From positions 1 through 33,089 of the forward strand of contig JAJPIV010000069.1 in NCBI GenBank assembly GCA_021324595.1: a stretch of 33,089 bases of DNA. The letters run 5' to 3'. The stretch's first letter is position 1. Each line of letters begins with the position of its first letter. A program made the translations under genes and the position numbers. This DNA is from Actinomycetota bacterium. GTDB taxonomy: Bacteria > Actinomycetota > Actinomycetes > Streptosporangiales > Streptosporangiaceae. The notes under the pieces were generated by a model. That model ran no database searches and was not told the DNA's origin. It saw nothing but the letters and a program-made list of their open reading frames with translations. This document shows, in pieces, positions 1 through 8,113 of this stretch.

Positions 1-669
1 GAGGTGACGATCTGCTACGGGATGACCGAGACCTCGCCGGTGTCGACCCAGACCGGCGCCGACGACGTCCTCGACAAGCGCGTCTCGTCCGTGGGCCGGG
101 TGCATCCCCATGTCGAGGTGAAGATCGTCGACCCGGCCAGCGGGCGGATGGTTCCCAGAGGGCAGCCCGGTGAGCTCCTGACCCGCGGCTACTCGGTCAT
201 GACCGGCTACTGGGAGGACCCGGAGCGCACCGCCGAGGCCATCGACGCCAACCGGTGGATGCACACGGGTGACCTGGCCACCATGGACGGGGACGGCTAC
301 GTGAACATCGTCGGGCGGATCAAGGACCTGGTGATCCGGGGCGGGGAGAACGTGTACCCGCGGGAGGTCGAGGAGTTCCTCTACACCCATCCCGCGATCG
401 AGGACGTGCAGGTGATCGGGGTGCCGGACGAGAAGTACGGCGAGGAGCTGTGCGCCTGGGTCAAGCTCAAGCCCGGCCAGGAGCTCACCGAGGAGGAGGT
501 CAGGGCCTTCTGCCGGGACAAGATCGCGCACTACAAGGTCCCCCGCTACGTGCGGTTCACCAGCGACTTCCCGATGACGGTGACCGGGAAGGTGCAGAAG
601 TTCAAGATGCGCGAGGTCTCCATCGCCGAGCTCGGCCTGCAGGCCGCCGCCCGGGCCAGGACCGCCTGA
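1..669 (+). CDS. Acyl-CoA synthetase (AMP-binding family), C-terminal part, 5' end outside window
   Basis: ATP-dependent acyl-CoA ligase of the ANL superfamily, which activates a fatty or related carboxylic acid to an acyl-adenylate and then to the CoA thioester. The frame is open from base 1, so the N-terminal half lies outside the window; 222 residues are visible. Seen motifs: YGMTETSP (the A5 motif) near visible residues 6-13, TGDL in the A7 region near residue 90, the hinge motif [20 protein letters not shown] around 106-125, and [15 protein letters not shown] near the end with the catalytic A10 lysine in GKVQK. The protein ends ARARTA followed by TGA, so the C-terminus is complete. It most resembles FadD-type medium- or long-chain fatty-acyl-CoA synthetases. 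Substrate cannot be decided because the binding pocket is mostly in the missing half. It stands apart from the next gene by 180 bp. Confidence 0.93.
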   Translation, partial: EVTICYGMTETSPVSTQTGADDVLDKRVSSVGRVHPHVEVKIVDPASGRMVPRGQPGELLTRGYSVMTGYWEDPERTAEAIDANRWMHTGDLATMDGDGYVNIVGRIKDLVIRGGENVYPREVEEFLYTHPAIEDVQVIGVPDEKYGEELCAWVKLKPGQELTEEEVRAFCRDKIAHYKVPRYVRFTSDFPMTVTGKVQKFKMREVSIAELGLQAAARARTA

Positions 670-849
670 CCGGCCGGCGCGGGGCCGGCGGGTGCGCCCG
701 GCCGGCCCCGGCCGGCCCCGGCGGGCCCGCGGGGCGCCAGCGGGGCAGCGCGGTGCCGCATGGCGCTGGCTGCCATGGCGTGACGCTGGCGGTCATCGGC
801 GGTCCCGGCGGCGTTCCTCACCGGGTGAGGGTTTCGCCCGCGGCCGGGC
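670..849. other. Intergenic region with GC-rich repeats, a hairpin and a 15-bp palindrome
   Basis: No gene is seen. Directly after the synthetase stop are GC-rich self-complementary stretches (two 10-bp ggccggcccc units in a row, about 700-720). A 6-bp perfect inverted repeat follows, CATGGC (759-764) and GCCATG (772-777) with a 7-nt loop. These could end transcription of the synthetase gene. At 816-830 lies the palindrome CCTCACC-G-GGTGAGG, listed separately. Confidence 0.5.
816..830. promoter_or_regulatory. 15-bp perfect palindrome, possible operator
   Basis: CCTCACC (816-822), one central G, then GGTGAGG (824-830): two perfect 7-bp arms. It lies just upstream of the double-propeller lipoprotein gene, in the expected place for a repressor or activator site. 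No regulator gene is nearby and I do not recognise the motif. Function is inference only. Confidence 0.35.
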
Positions 850-3135
850 GTGGCAGATTGCTTACGATCCGTAGTCACATCGGGGGTTCACGTTCACGGG
901 GATGACGCCGCGCGCGCGGCCGGCTGGCCGCGGCGCGCGCTCGCGAGACGGCCGGCGCGCCGGCGGGGCCCGGCCGGACTGGGCCTGGCCGTCCTGGTCG
1001 CGGCGGTCGCGGCCGGCGGCTGCGCGGGGAGCCCGGCGCGGATCGGAGACGCCGCGCGGATGCCCGCCGCGCGCCCGGCTGGCCCGGGAGTGGTGCTGCG
1101 GGTGGGCTGGACCGGCTACCAGCTCCCGGAGGCCATCTGCGACGAGGCCGCGGTCGCCGTTGGCCCGGTGGTGCTGCTCGCGGGCGGCGAACTCGGACGG
1201 CATCGCCGGCCCACCGCGACGGTGCTGCGGCTCGACCCGGTCACCGGCCGCACCAGCGCCGCCGGCCACCTGGCCGGGCCGGTGACCGGCGCCGCCGCTG
1301 CCCTGCTGGGCGGCGTCCCGGTGGTGTACGGCGGCCGGTCGCGCCCCGGCCTCGCGCTGGCACAGGTGCCCGCCGCCCGGTCACCGGAGCGCGCCGGGCG
1401 CGCAGCGGCGCCGTTCACAGCGCGAGCGCGGGCGGCCGCTGCGGCGGCGATTGCCGCTCGCCTTGCCGACTCGCCCGGTCGCCTGCCGTCCGCCAGGTAC
1501 GGCCTGGCCGCGGTGACCCTGGGCGCCCGCACCTACCTGGTCGGCGGTCAGGACGCGGCCCGCATCCTGCCCGCGGTCCTCAGCACGGGCGACGGCAGGC
1601 ACTTCTCGGTGGCCGCCAGGCTGCCCGTCCCGGTGAGCGAGGCGGGGGTCGTGGCCGCCGGCGGCGCGCTCTGGGTCTTCGGCGGCATGACACCGCGCGG
1701 GCCGACCGATGTGATCCAGCGGGTGGACCCGCGGACCGGGCAGGCCCGGGTGGCAGGCAGGCTGCCCCGCCCGCTCGCCGCCGCGAGCGCGTTCCGCATC
1801 GGCGGGAGGATCTTCCTCGCGGGCGGGCTGACCAGCGCGACGGCAGGCACCAGGCGCGCGCCGGCCGCGGGCCGGACGACGGCGACCGGCGCGGTCCTCG
1901 GCTACGACCCGGCGAGCGGCGCGACGTCAGATGCGGGAACCCTGCCGATGCCGCTCGCGCACGCCGCCGTCGCCGTGGTGCGCGGGACCGCGTACCTGAT
2001 CGGCGGCACGGACGGCCGCGCGGCGGTCCCCGCCGTCGTCGCGGTGCGGATGGCCGGGACGACGGCGGCCCGGCCGGCGGGGACCGCCGGCGGAGCCGCC
2101 GGCCCGCCGGCCCCGCGGGCCGTCACGCCCGGCCCGCTGGCCCCGGCCGCGAGCGCCGCGCCCTGGCTGGCCCCGGCCCGCGGCCGGGGGCATCTCGCGC
2201 CGGGCTCGGACCCGTCCGCCCTTCCTGCCGACGTGCTCATCGCCGACCACCTGAACAACCGCCTGATCATCGTGGACCCCCGCGGCCGCATCCGCTGGGT
2301 GTTCCCGCGCAAGGGCGACCTGGCCGCGGGGCAGCGCTTCCGGGTCCCCGACGACGCGTTCTTCTCCCCCGACGGCCGGTACATCATCGCGACCCAGGAG
2401 GACGACCAGGTCATCTCGGTGATCGACGTGGCGGCCCACCGCATCGTCTACCAGTACGGCCGGCCCGGGACCCCGGGCAGCGGGCCCAACCGGGTGGACA
2501 ACCCCGACGACGCGATGCTCCTGCCCGGCGGCGACATCCTGGTCGCCGACATCAAGAACTGCCGGATCCTGCTGATCAGGCCGCCGGCGCACCGCCCGCG
2601 CCGGATCATCGGCCGCACCTCGAGCGCCTGCTGGCACGACCCGCCGCGCCGCTTCGGCAGCCCGAACGGCGCGTTCCCGATGAGCGACGGGCACGTCCTG
2701 GTGACCGAGATCAACGGGGACTGGGCGAGCGAGGTGACGCTGCGCGGCCGCGTGCTCTGGTCGGCGCACCCGCCGGGCGTCGCCTACCCGTCGGACACCA
2801 ACGAGGTCTACCCGGGCCGCTTCATCACCGCGGACTACTCCGATCCCGGCCAGGTGGTCGAGTTCAGCCAGCGCGGGCGGCTGCTCTGGCGGTTCGGCGG
2901 CCTGAACCGGCCCTCGCTGGCGGTCCCCATGCCCAACGGCGACATCCTGGTGAACGATGACTTCAACGACCGCGTGATCGTCATCGATCCGGCCACCGGC
3001 GCGATCGTCTGGCAGTACGGCCACACCGGCGTCCCGGGCCGGGCGCCCGGTTACCTGAACGACCCCGACGGCCTTGACCTCGTCCCGCCCGACTCACTGC
3101 TCATCAGGAACGCCCCCGCCCTCGGCGGCCCGTAG
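850..3135 (+). CDS. Predicted lipoprotein with two beta-propellers (Kelch-like plus NHL/PQQ-like)
   Basis: Probably a surface-anchored scaffold or binding protein; no enzymatic motif is recognised. With the GTG at 850 the protein has 761 residues. It has an Arg-rich n-region, a hydrophobic stretch and a Cys after VAAGG (about residue 58), which resembles a lipobox. Residues about 85-400 contain repeated GG-centred strands (LLAGGE, VYGGR, YLVGGQ, WVFGGM, FLAGGL, YLIGGT), typical of Kelch blades. A Pro/Ala-rich linker covers about 405-460. Residues about 465-750 hold a second propeller with repeats such as DVLIADHLNNRLIIVD, GDILVADIKNCRILLI and GDILVNDDFNDRVIVID, similar to NHL or PQQ-like repeats. 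The start is uncertain: the first codons include a TTA and a GTA, unusual here, and no other ATG, GTG or TTG is in frame before the signal sequence. It stops with TAG. Confidence 0.75.
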   Translation: MADCLRSVVTSGVHVHGDDAARAAGWPRRALARRPARRRGPAGLGLAVLVAAVAAGGCAGSPARIGDAARMPAARPAGPGVVLRVGWTGYQLPEAICDEAAVAVGPVVLLAGGELGRHRRPTATVLRLDPVTGRTSAAGHLAGPVTGAAAALLGGVPVVYGGRSRPGLALAQVPAARSPERAGRAAAPFTARARAAAAAAIAARLADSPGRLPSARYGLAAVTLGARTYLVGGQDAARILPAVLSTGDGRHFSVAARLPVPVSEAGVVAAGGALWVFGGMTPRGPTDVIQRVDPRTGQARVAGRLPRPLAAASAFRIGGRIFLAGGLTSATAGTRRAPAAGRTTATGAVLGYDPASGATSDAGTLPMPLAHAAVAVVRGTAYLIGGTDGRAAVPAVVAVRMAGTTAARPAGTAGGAAGPPAPRAVTPGPLAPAASAAPWLAPARGRGHLAPGSDPSALPADVLIADHLNNRLIIVDPRGRIRWVFPRKGDLAAGQRFRVPDDAFFSPDGRYIIATQEDDQVISVIDVAAHRIVYQYGRPGTPGSGPNRVDNPDDAMLLPGGDILVADIKNCRILLIRPPAHRPRRIIGRTSSACWHDPPRRFGSPNGAFPMSDGHVLVTEINGDWASEVTLRGRVLWSAHPPGVAYPSDTNEVYPGRFITADYSDPGQVVEFSQRGRLLWRFGGLNRPSLAVPMPNGDILVNDDFNDRVIVIDPATGAIVWQYGHTGVPGRAPGYLNDPDGLDLVPPDSLLIRNAPALGGP

Positions 3136-3143
3136 CCGCGCCG

Positions 3144-3169
3144 CCGGCCTGGCAGCCGCGGCAGGCCGG
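3144..3169 (+). terminator. Hairpin after the double-propeller gene
   Basis: CCGGCCTG (3144-3151) and CAGGCCGG (3162-3169) are perfect 8-bp arms around a 10-nt loop, 8 nt after the TAG stop at 3133-3135. There is no T-tract, which is common for actinobacterial hairpin terminators. The function is inferred from position. Confidence 0.5.
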
Positions 3170-3247
3170 GTGCTCCCCGGCGCGGGCGGCCGGCGCGCGC
3201 GCCGCCCCGGGTACCGTGAGATGCGTTCCCCTGAACACGAGTGAGTC

Positions 3248-5773
3248 ATGACGCTTGCCGAGCTGGTACCCGACCCCGCCGATCCGGACTCCCTGTATGA
3301 GGCGTTCTCCGGCTGGGCCGCCGGCCAGGGACTGGCGCTCTACCCGCACCAGGACGAGGCGCTGATCGAGGTCGTCTGCGGCGCCAACGTGATCGTGTCC
3401 ACCCCCACCGGGTCGGGCAAGAGCCTGATCGCGACGGCGGCGCACTTCGCCGCGCTCGCCACCGGGCGCCGCAGTTACTACACCGCGCCGATCAAGGCCC
3501 TGGTCTCGGAGAAGTTCTTCGCGCTGTGCGAGGTGTTCGGGCCGCGCGCGGTCGGGATGATGACCGGGGACGGGAGCGTGAACGCCACGGCCCCGGTCAT
3601 CTGCTGCACCGCCGAGGTGCTCGCCAACATCGCGCTGCGCGACGGCGCCTGCGCCGACGCGGGCATGGTGATCATGGATGAGTTCCACTACTACGCCGAC
3701 CCGGAGCGGGGCTGGGCCTGGCAGGTGCCGCTGATCGAGCTCCCCCGCGCGCAGTTCGTGCTGATGTCGGCCACGCTCGGCGACGTCCGCCGGTTCGAGG
3801 CGGACCTGACCCGGCGGACCGGCCGGCCGACCGCGGTGATCCGCTCCGCGCAGCGCCCGGTGCCGCTGCTGTTCCGCTATGCCGGCACGCCGCTGCACGA
3901 GACCGTCGCCGAGCTGCTCCAGGCCGGCCAGGCGCCGGTCTACGTGGTCCACTTCACCCAGGCGGCGGCGGTCGAGCAGGCCCAGGCGCTGATGAGCGTC
4001 AACGTCTGCACCCGGGCGGAGAAGGACGAGATCGCGGCGATGATCGGCCGGTTCCGGTTCACCGCCGGGTTCGGCAAGACGCTCTCGCGGCTGGTCAGGC
4101 ACGGCATCGGGGTCCACCACGCCGGGATGCTCCCCCGCTACCGCCGCCTGGTCGAGACGCTCGCCCAGGCGGGCCTGCTCAAGGTAATCTGCGGCACCGA
4201 CACGCTGGGGGTGGGGATCAACGTGCCGATCCGCACGGTCCTGCTCACCGCGCTGTCCAAGTTCGACGGCAGCGTCACCCGGCTGCTCCAGGCCCGTGAG
4301 TTCCACCAGATCGCCGGCCGGGCGGGCCGGGCCGGCTTCGACCAGGCGGGCGCCGTCGTGGTGCAGGCGCCCGAGCATGTGATCGCGAACGAGCGGGCGC
4401 TGGCGAAGGCCGGCGATGACCCGGCCAGGCGCCGGAAGGTCGTGCGGAAGAAGCCGCCGCCCGGCTTCGTCTCATGGGGCCAGCCGACGTTCGAGCGGCT
4501 GGTCGCCGCCGAGCCGGAGCCGCTGAAGTCCAGCTTCAAGGTCAGCCACGCGATGCTGCTCAACGTGATCGCCCGGCCGGGTGACGCGTTCGGCGCGATG
4601 CGCCACCTGCTCACCGACAATCACGAGGAGCGGGCCGCCCAGCGCCGCCACATCCACCGCGCGATCGAGATCTACCGGGCGCTGCTGGCCGGCGGCGTGG
4701 TCGAGCGGCTCGGCGAGCCGGACGAGCTGGGCCGGCGGGTCCGCCTCACGGTGGACCTGCAGGAGGACTTCGCGCTGAACCAGCCGCTCTCCCCGCTCGC
4801 CCTCGCCGCGATCGGCCTGCTCGACAAGGCGGACCCGGGATACGCCCTCGACGTCCTGTCGGTGATCGAGTCGACGCTGGACGACCCGCGGCCGGTCCTC
4901 CTGGCCCAGCAGTCCAAGGCCCGCGGCGAGGCGGTCGAGCAGATGAAGGCCGAGGGCATCGACTACGAGACGCGCATCGAGCTGCTCGAGGAGATCACCC
5001 ACCCGCGTCCGCTCGCCGACCTGCTGGAGACGGCCTACGAGATCTACCGGCGCGGCCACCCGTGGGTCGCCGACTACGAGCTGTCACCCAAGTCGGTGGC
5101 CCGGGACATGTACGAGCAGGCGATGACGTTCACCGAGTACGTCGCCTGGCTCGGCCTGGCCCGGTCGGAGGGGCTGCTGCTGCGCTACCTCGCCGACGCC
5201 TACAAGGCGCTCCGCCAGACCGTGCCGGAGCAGTCCAGGACCGAGGAGCTGGCCGACCTGATCGAGTGGCTGGGCGAGCTGGTCAGGCAGGTCGATTCCA
5301 GCCTGCTCGATGAGTGGGAACGGCTCGTCCGCCCGGACGCGGCCGCGGCCGGGCCCGGCCCGGACGCGGCCGGCGGCCAGCCGGGCGAGGGGCCGCCCCC
5401 GGTGACCGCGAACGCGCGCGCCTTCCGGGTGCTCGTGCGCAACGCGCTCTTCCGCCGCGTGGAGCTGGCGGCGCTGCGCAAGTGGGAGGAGCTCGGCGCC
5501 CTGGACCGCGAGTCGGGCTGGGACGCCCGGGCCTGGGCCGAGGCCCTCGCGCCGTACTTCGCCCGGCACGGCGAGATCGGCACGGGCGCCGACGCCCGCG
5601 GCCCGGCCATGCTGATCATCGACGACGCGGACCCGGGCCGGTGGCAGGTGCGCCAGATCCTGGACGACCCCGCCGGCGACCACGACTGGGGGATCAGCGC
5701 GGAGGTCGACCTGGCCGGGTCGGACGCCGCCGGGGAGGCGGTGATCTGGGTCACCGGGGTCGGCTGCCTGTGA
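3248..5773 (+). CDS. DEAD/DEAH-box superfamily 2 helicase with DUF3516 C-terminal region
   Basis: ATP-dependent nucleic-acid helicase, probably acting on RNA in the cytoplasm. Visible motifs in the 841-residue protein: Walker A STPTGSGKS (51-59), DEFH box (144-147), SAT (174-176), motif V GTDTLGVGINVP (316-327) and motif VI QIAGRAGRAG (354-363). The motif VI form and the HHAGMLP segment (290-296) are typical of the Ski2/Mtr4/HelY group. The large remainder (about 390-841) matches the actinobacterial DUF3516 region, known only as a companion of such helicases. The length is normal for that group. The ATG follows a gagtgag Shine-Dalgarno-like stretch. The gene sits alone between two genes for exported proteins. 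Its exact substrate is not known from sequence. Confidence 0.92.
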   Translation: MTLAELVPDPADPDSLYEAFSGWAAGQGLALYPHQDEALIEVVCGANVIVSTPTGSGKSLIATAAHFAALATGRRSYYTAPIKALVSEKFFALCEVFGPRAVGMMTGDGSVNATAPVICCTAEVLANIALRDGACADAGMVIMDEFHYYADPERGWAWQVPLIELPRAQFVLMSATLGDVRRFEADLTRRTGRPTAVIRSAQRPVPLLFRYAGTPLHETVAELLQAGQAPVYVVHFTQAAAVEQAQALMSVNVCTRAEKDEIAAMIGRFRFTAGFGKTLSRLVRHGIGVHHAGMLPRYRRLVETLAQAGLLKVICGTDTLGVGINVPIRTVLLTALSKFDGSVTRLLQAREFHQIAGRAGRAGFDQAGAVVVQAPEHVIANERALAKAGDDPARRRKVVRKKPPPGFVSWGQPTFERLVAAEPEPLKSSFKVSHAMLLNVIARPGDAFGAMRHLLTDNHEERAAQRRHIHRAIEIYRALLAGGVVERLGEPDELGRRVRLTVDLQEDFALNQPLSPLALAAIGLLDKADPGYALDVLSVIESTLDDPRPVLLAQQSKARGEAVEQMKAEGIDYETRIELLEEITHPRPLADLLETAYEIYRRGHPWVADYELSPKSVARDMYEQAMTFTEYVAWLGLARSEGLLLRYLADAYKALRQTVPEQSRTEELADLIEWLGELVRQVDSSLLDEWERLVRPDAAAAGPGPDAAGGQPGEGPPPVTANARAFRVLVRNALFRRVELAALRKWEELGALDRESGWDARAWAEALAPYFARHGEIGTGADARGPAMLIIDDADPGRWQVRQILDDPAGDHDWGISAEVDLAGSDAAGEAVIWVTGVGCL

Positions 5774-5859
5774 CGGGACCCGAGCGCGGCGGCCGGCCAG
5801 GCGGCGCTCAGGCCCCAGGCGCCCGCGCGAGGCGCCGGGAAACCGTAAGGTAATGGGCC

Positions 5860-7947
5860 ATGCGCCATCGACTGCCAGGTTCTCGCCGACGGCTGGCCCG
5901 GCTGGGCGGCGCGTTCGCCGCGATCTGCGCGCTGGCCGCCGGCGCGGCCCTCATCGCCGGCTGGCGGGGCGCGTCGGGCCGGCCGGCCGTGATCCAGACG
6001 GTCACCACGGGAGGCACGCCGCAGCGGAACTCGATCATCGTCAACGGCGCGGCCCCCGGGCCGGTCTTCGACGGCGTGGGCGCGATCAGCGGCGGCGGCG
6101 GCAACAGCCGCCTGCTCATCGACTACCCGCCCAGGCAGCGCCAGCAGATCCTCGACTACCTGTTCAAGCCCCGCTACGGGGCAGCGCTGCAGATCCTGAA
6201 GGTCGAGATCGGCGGCGACGCGAACGCCACCGACGGCGCCGAGCCCTCCTACCAGCACGCCCCCGGGCAGCCCCCGAACTGCCGGGCCGGCTACGAGTTC
6301 TGGCTGGCCCGGCAGGCCCAGCGGCTCAACCCGCGCATCCAGGTCTACGCGCTGCAGTGGAACGCCCCGCACTGGGCCGGCGGCGCCCGCCAGGCCGCGT
6401 GGACCATCGCGGACGTGCGGAACGTGATCGGCTGGCTGGAGTGCGCCCGCCATGACGGGATCACGGTCAGCGAGGTCGGCGGCTGGAACGAGCACCTGCC
6501 GCACGGTCCCACGCCTGCCGTGCTCGGCTGGTTCGTCAGGCTCCGCCAGGCCCTGGACGCGCACGGCTTCTCGCGGGTCAAGATCATCGCACTCGACTCG
6601 TTCCCCCATGTCCATGGGCCGGACGTGGCGAAGTTCCTGGCCGGTGACGCGGCGTTCCGCCACGCCGTCGGCATCCTCGGCTATCACGACGTCTGCAAGC
6701 ACATGGCGCTCGCGCACCGGTGCCAGGTCCCCGCCGCGGCCCTGTCGTCGGGCAAGCCCATCTGGGTGACCGAGGTGGGGGCGCTGACCCCGCCGGGCGG
6801 GTACGCCGCGATGGCCAGGTCGATCAACAACGCCTACATCGAGGCCGGGGTGACCGGTACGGTCGAGTGGCCCATGCTCAGCTCGATGCCCGCCGACATG
6901 CCGGCGGAGGACCTGGGCCTGATCCGGGCCAGCCAGCCCTGGAGCGGCAGCTACCAGGTCGGGGAGCTGACCTGGGTGATCGCGCAGACCACCGAGTTCA
7001 CCGCCGCGGGCTGGCGGTACCCGCGCGGCGGCTCGGGGACGCTCGCGCGCGGCGGATCCTACGTCAGCTACGCGGCGCCCGGCCGCCGCGCGTGGACCGT
7101 GGTCGCCCAGACCAGCGACGCCCGGGCCGCCCAGGTGGTGACCGTCCACGTGGCGGGCGGGCTGCCCGCCACGGTGGTGCACGTGTGGAGCACCGACCTG
7201 CGGGCGCGCGGCAGGCGGGGCTGGTTCGTCTACCGGCGGACCATCCGCCCCTACCGCGGCATCTTCGGCTACCGGCTGCTGCCCGGGTACGTCTACACGT
7301 TCACCACCGCACCGGGCCCGCGGCGCCCGGGCGCCCGCCCGCCCAGGCCGGAGCCGATGCCGCTGCGCTACGCGGCCGTCCCCGACGCCGCGGGGATGCC
7401 GCGCGAGCTGGCGCCGATGGACGGCGCCTTCCAGTACCTGGGCACGTCGCGGACCGTCTTCGCGCAGACGGCGGCGGGCATGCCGGACTTCTGGCAGCCA
7501 CCAGGCCCGGGCCAGCCGGGCCGGTTCCCCTACGCGGTGCTCGGCGGGAGCACCTGGCGCGACTACACGGTGTCCGCGCAGGTCAGGTTCACCCGGCCGG
7601 GACAGCGCGCCGGCCTGATCGCCAGGTACGACCGCCCGTCGTTCCGGTGGCCGGCCGACCAGTTCAAGGCCTACGAGTTCGCGGTCTCCACCACCGGCGC
7701 CTGGCGGCTGCTGCGGAACCGGACCAGCGGCGCACCGGTCGTGCTCGCCCGGGGCCGCTCGCCCGCGCTGGGCGTGAGCCGCTGGCACACGCTGTCGCTG
7801 TCGGCGCACCACGCCACGCTGATCGCCCGCATCGACGGGCGCCCGGTCGCGCGGGTGCGCAGCGCCTCCTACCGCCAGGGCATCGCGGGCATCCTGACCG
7901 GCGGCTTCTACCAGGTCCTCTTCCGCCAGCTCCGGGTCAGCCCGTAG
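5860..7947 (+). CDS. Glycoside hydrolase family 59 (galactocerebrosidase-like) protein, copy 1
   Basis: Predicted retaining beta-galactosidase of the GH59 family, whose best-known member removes galactose from galactosylceramide. The 695-residue protein begins with an Arg-rich head and a hydrophobic segment (about 14-34), so it is exported or membrane-anchored. The catalytic barrel starts with FDGVGAISGGGGNSRLL, then ILDYLFKPRYGAALQILK and VEIGGDANATDGAEPS, strikingly like animal GALC. The acid/base is E211 in GGWNEHLPHG and the nucleophile is E305 in IWVTEVGAL. A beta-sandwich segment (about 330-480) and a C-terminal lectin-like domain (about 510-695) follow, and the total length is near that of human GALC. 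A second copy lies directly downstream. The natural substrate is unknown; a galactolipid or other beta-galactoside is possible. An AAGG sequence 9 nt before the ATG may be the ribosome site. It stops with TAG. Confidence 0.9.
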   Translation: MRHRLPGSRRRLARLGGAFAAICALAAGAALIAGWRGASGRPAVIQTVTTGGTPQRNSIIVNGAAPGPVFDGVGAISGGGGNSRLLIDYPPRQRQQILDYLFKPRYGAALQILKVEIGGDANATDGAEPSYQHAPGQPPNCRAGYEFWLARQAQRLNPRIQVYALQWNAPHWAGGARQAAWTIADVRNVIGWLECARHDGITVSEVGGWNEHLPHGPTPAVLGWFVRLRQALDAHGFSRVKIIALDSFPHVHGPDVAKFLAGDAAFRHAVGILGYHDVCKHMALAHRCQVPAAALSSGKPIWVTEVGALTPPGGYAAMARSINNAYIEAGVTGTVEWPMLSSMPADMPAEDLGLIRASQPWSGSYQVGELTWVIAQTTEFTAAGWRYPRGGSGTLARGGSYVSYAAPGRRAWTVVAQTSDARAAQVVTVHVAGGLPATVVHVWSTDLRARGRRGWFVYRRTIRPYRGIFGYRLLPGYVYTFTTAPGPRRPGARPPRPEPMPLRYAAVPDAAGMPRELAPMDGAFQYLGTSRTVFAQTAAGMPDFWQPPGPGQPGRFPYAVLGGSTWRDYTVSAQVRFTRPGQRAGLIARYDRPSFRWPADQFKAYEFAVSTTGAWRLLRNRTSGAPVVLARGRSPALGVSRWHTLSLSAHHATLIARIDGRPVARVRSASYRQGIAGILTGGFYQVLFRQLRVSP

Positions 7948-8113
7948 CGCGCCGCGGCCCGGCGATCTGCGCCATCGCTCACCGATGATGATCACGTTTG
8001 CGCTAATATCGCCGAATCGATTGCCCGGCCCCCCATGACGGGCTACAGTTTCCCGGCGCCGGTACCCGGGCACGGCCGCGAGGGCCTCCGGTCGGGCAAG
8101 GGAGTTCAGGCTG
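7948..8113 (+). promoter_or_regulatory. Intergenic promoter region of GH59 copy 2
   Basis: This 166-bp gap contains one of the few AT-richer stretches in the window (about 7981-8026). A good sigma-70-type match is present: TTGCCC at 8021-8026, a 17-bp spacer, and TACAGT at 8044-8049. Transcription would start near 8056, giving a leader of about 58 nt. A ggag sequence 9 nt before the ATG at 8114 is a likely ribosome site. The second GH59 gene can therefore probably be transcribed on its own. The AT-rich stretch upstream may hold a regulator site, but I see no clear palindrome. Confidence 0.5.

Noticed and set aside
3792-3798. GGTTCGA, resembling a tRNA T-loop
   Set aside because: It lies in the helicase coding frame and no acceptor or anticodon stems can be built around it; no tRNA gene was found in the window.
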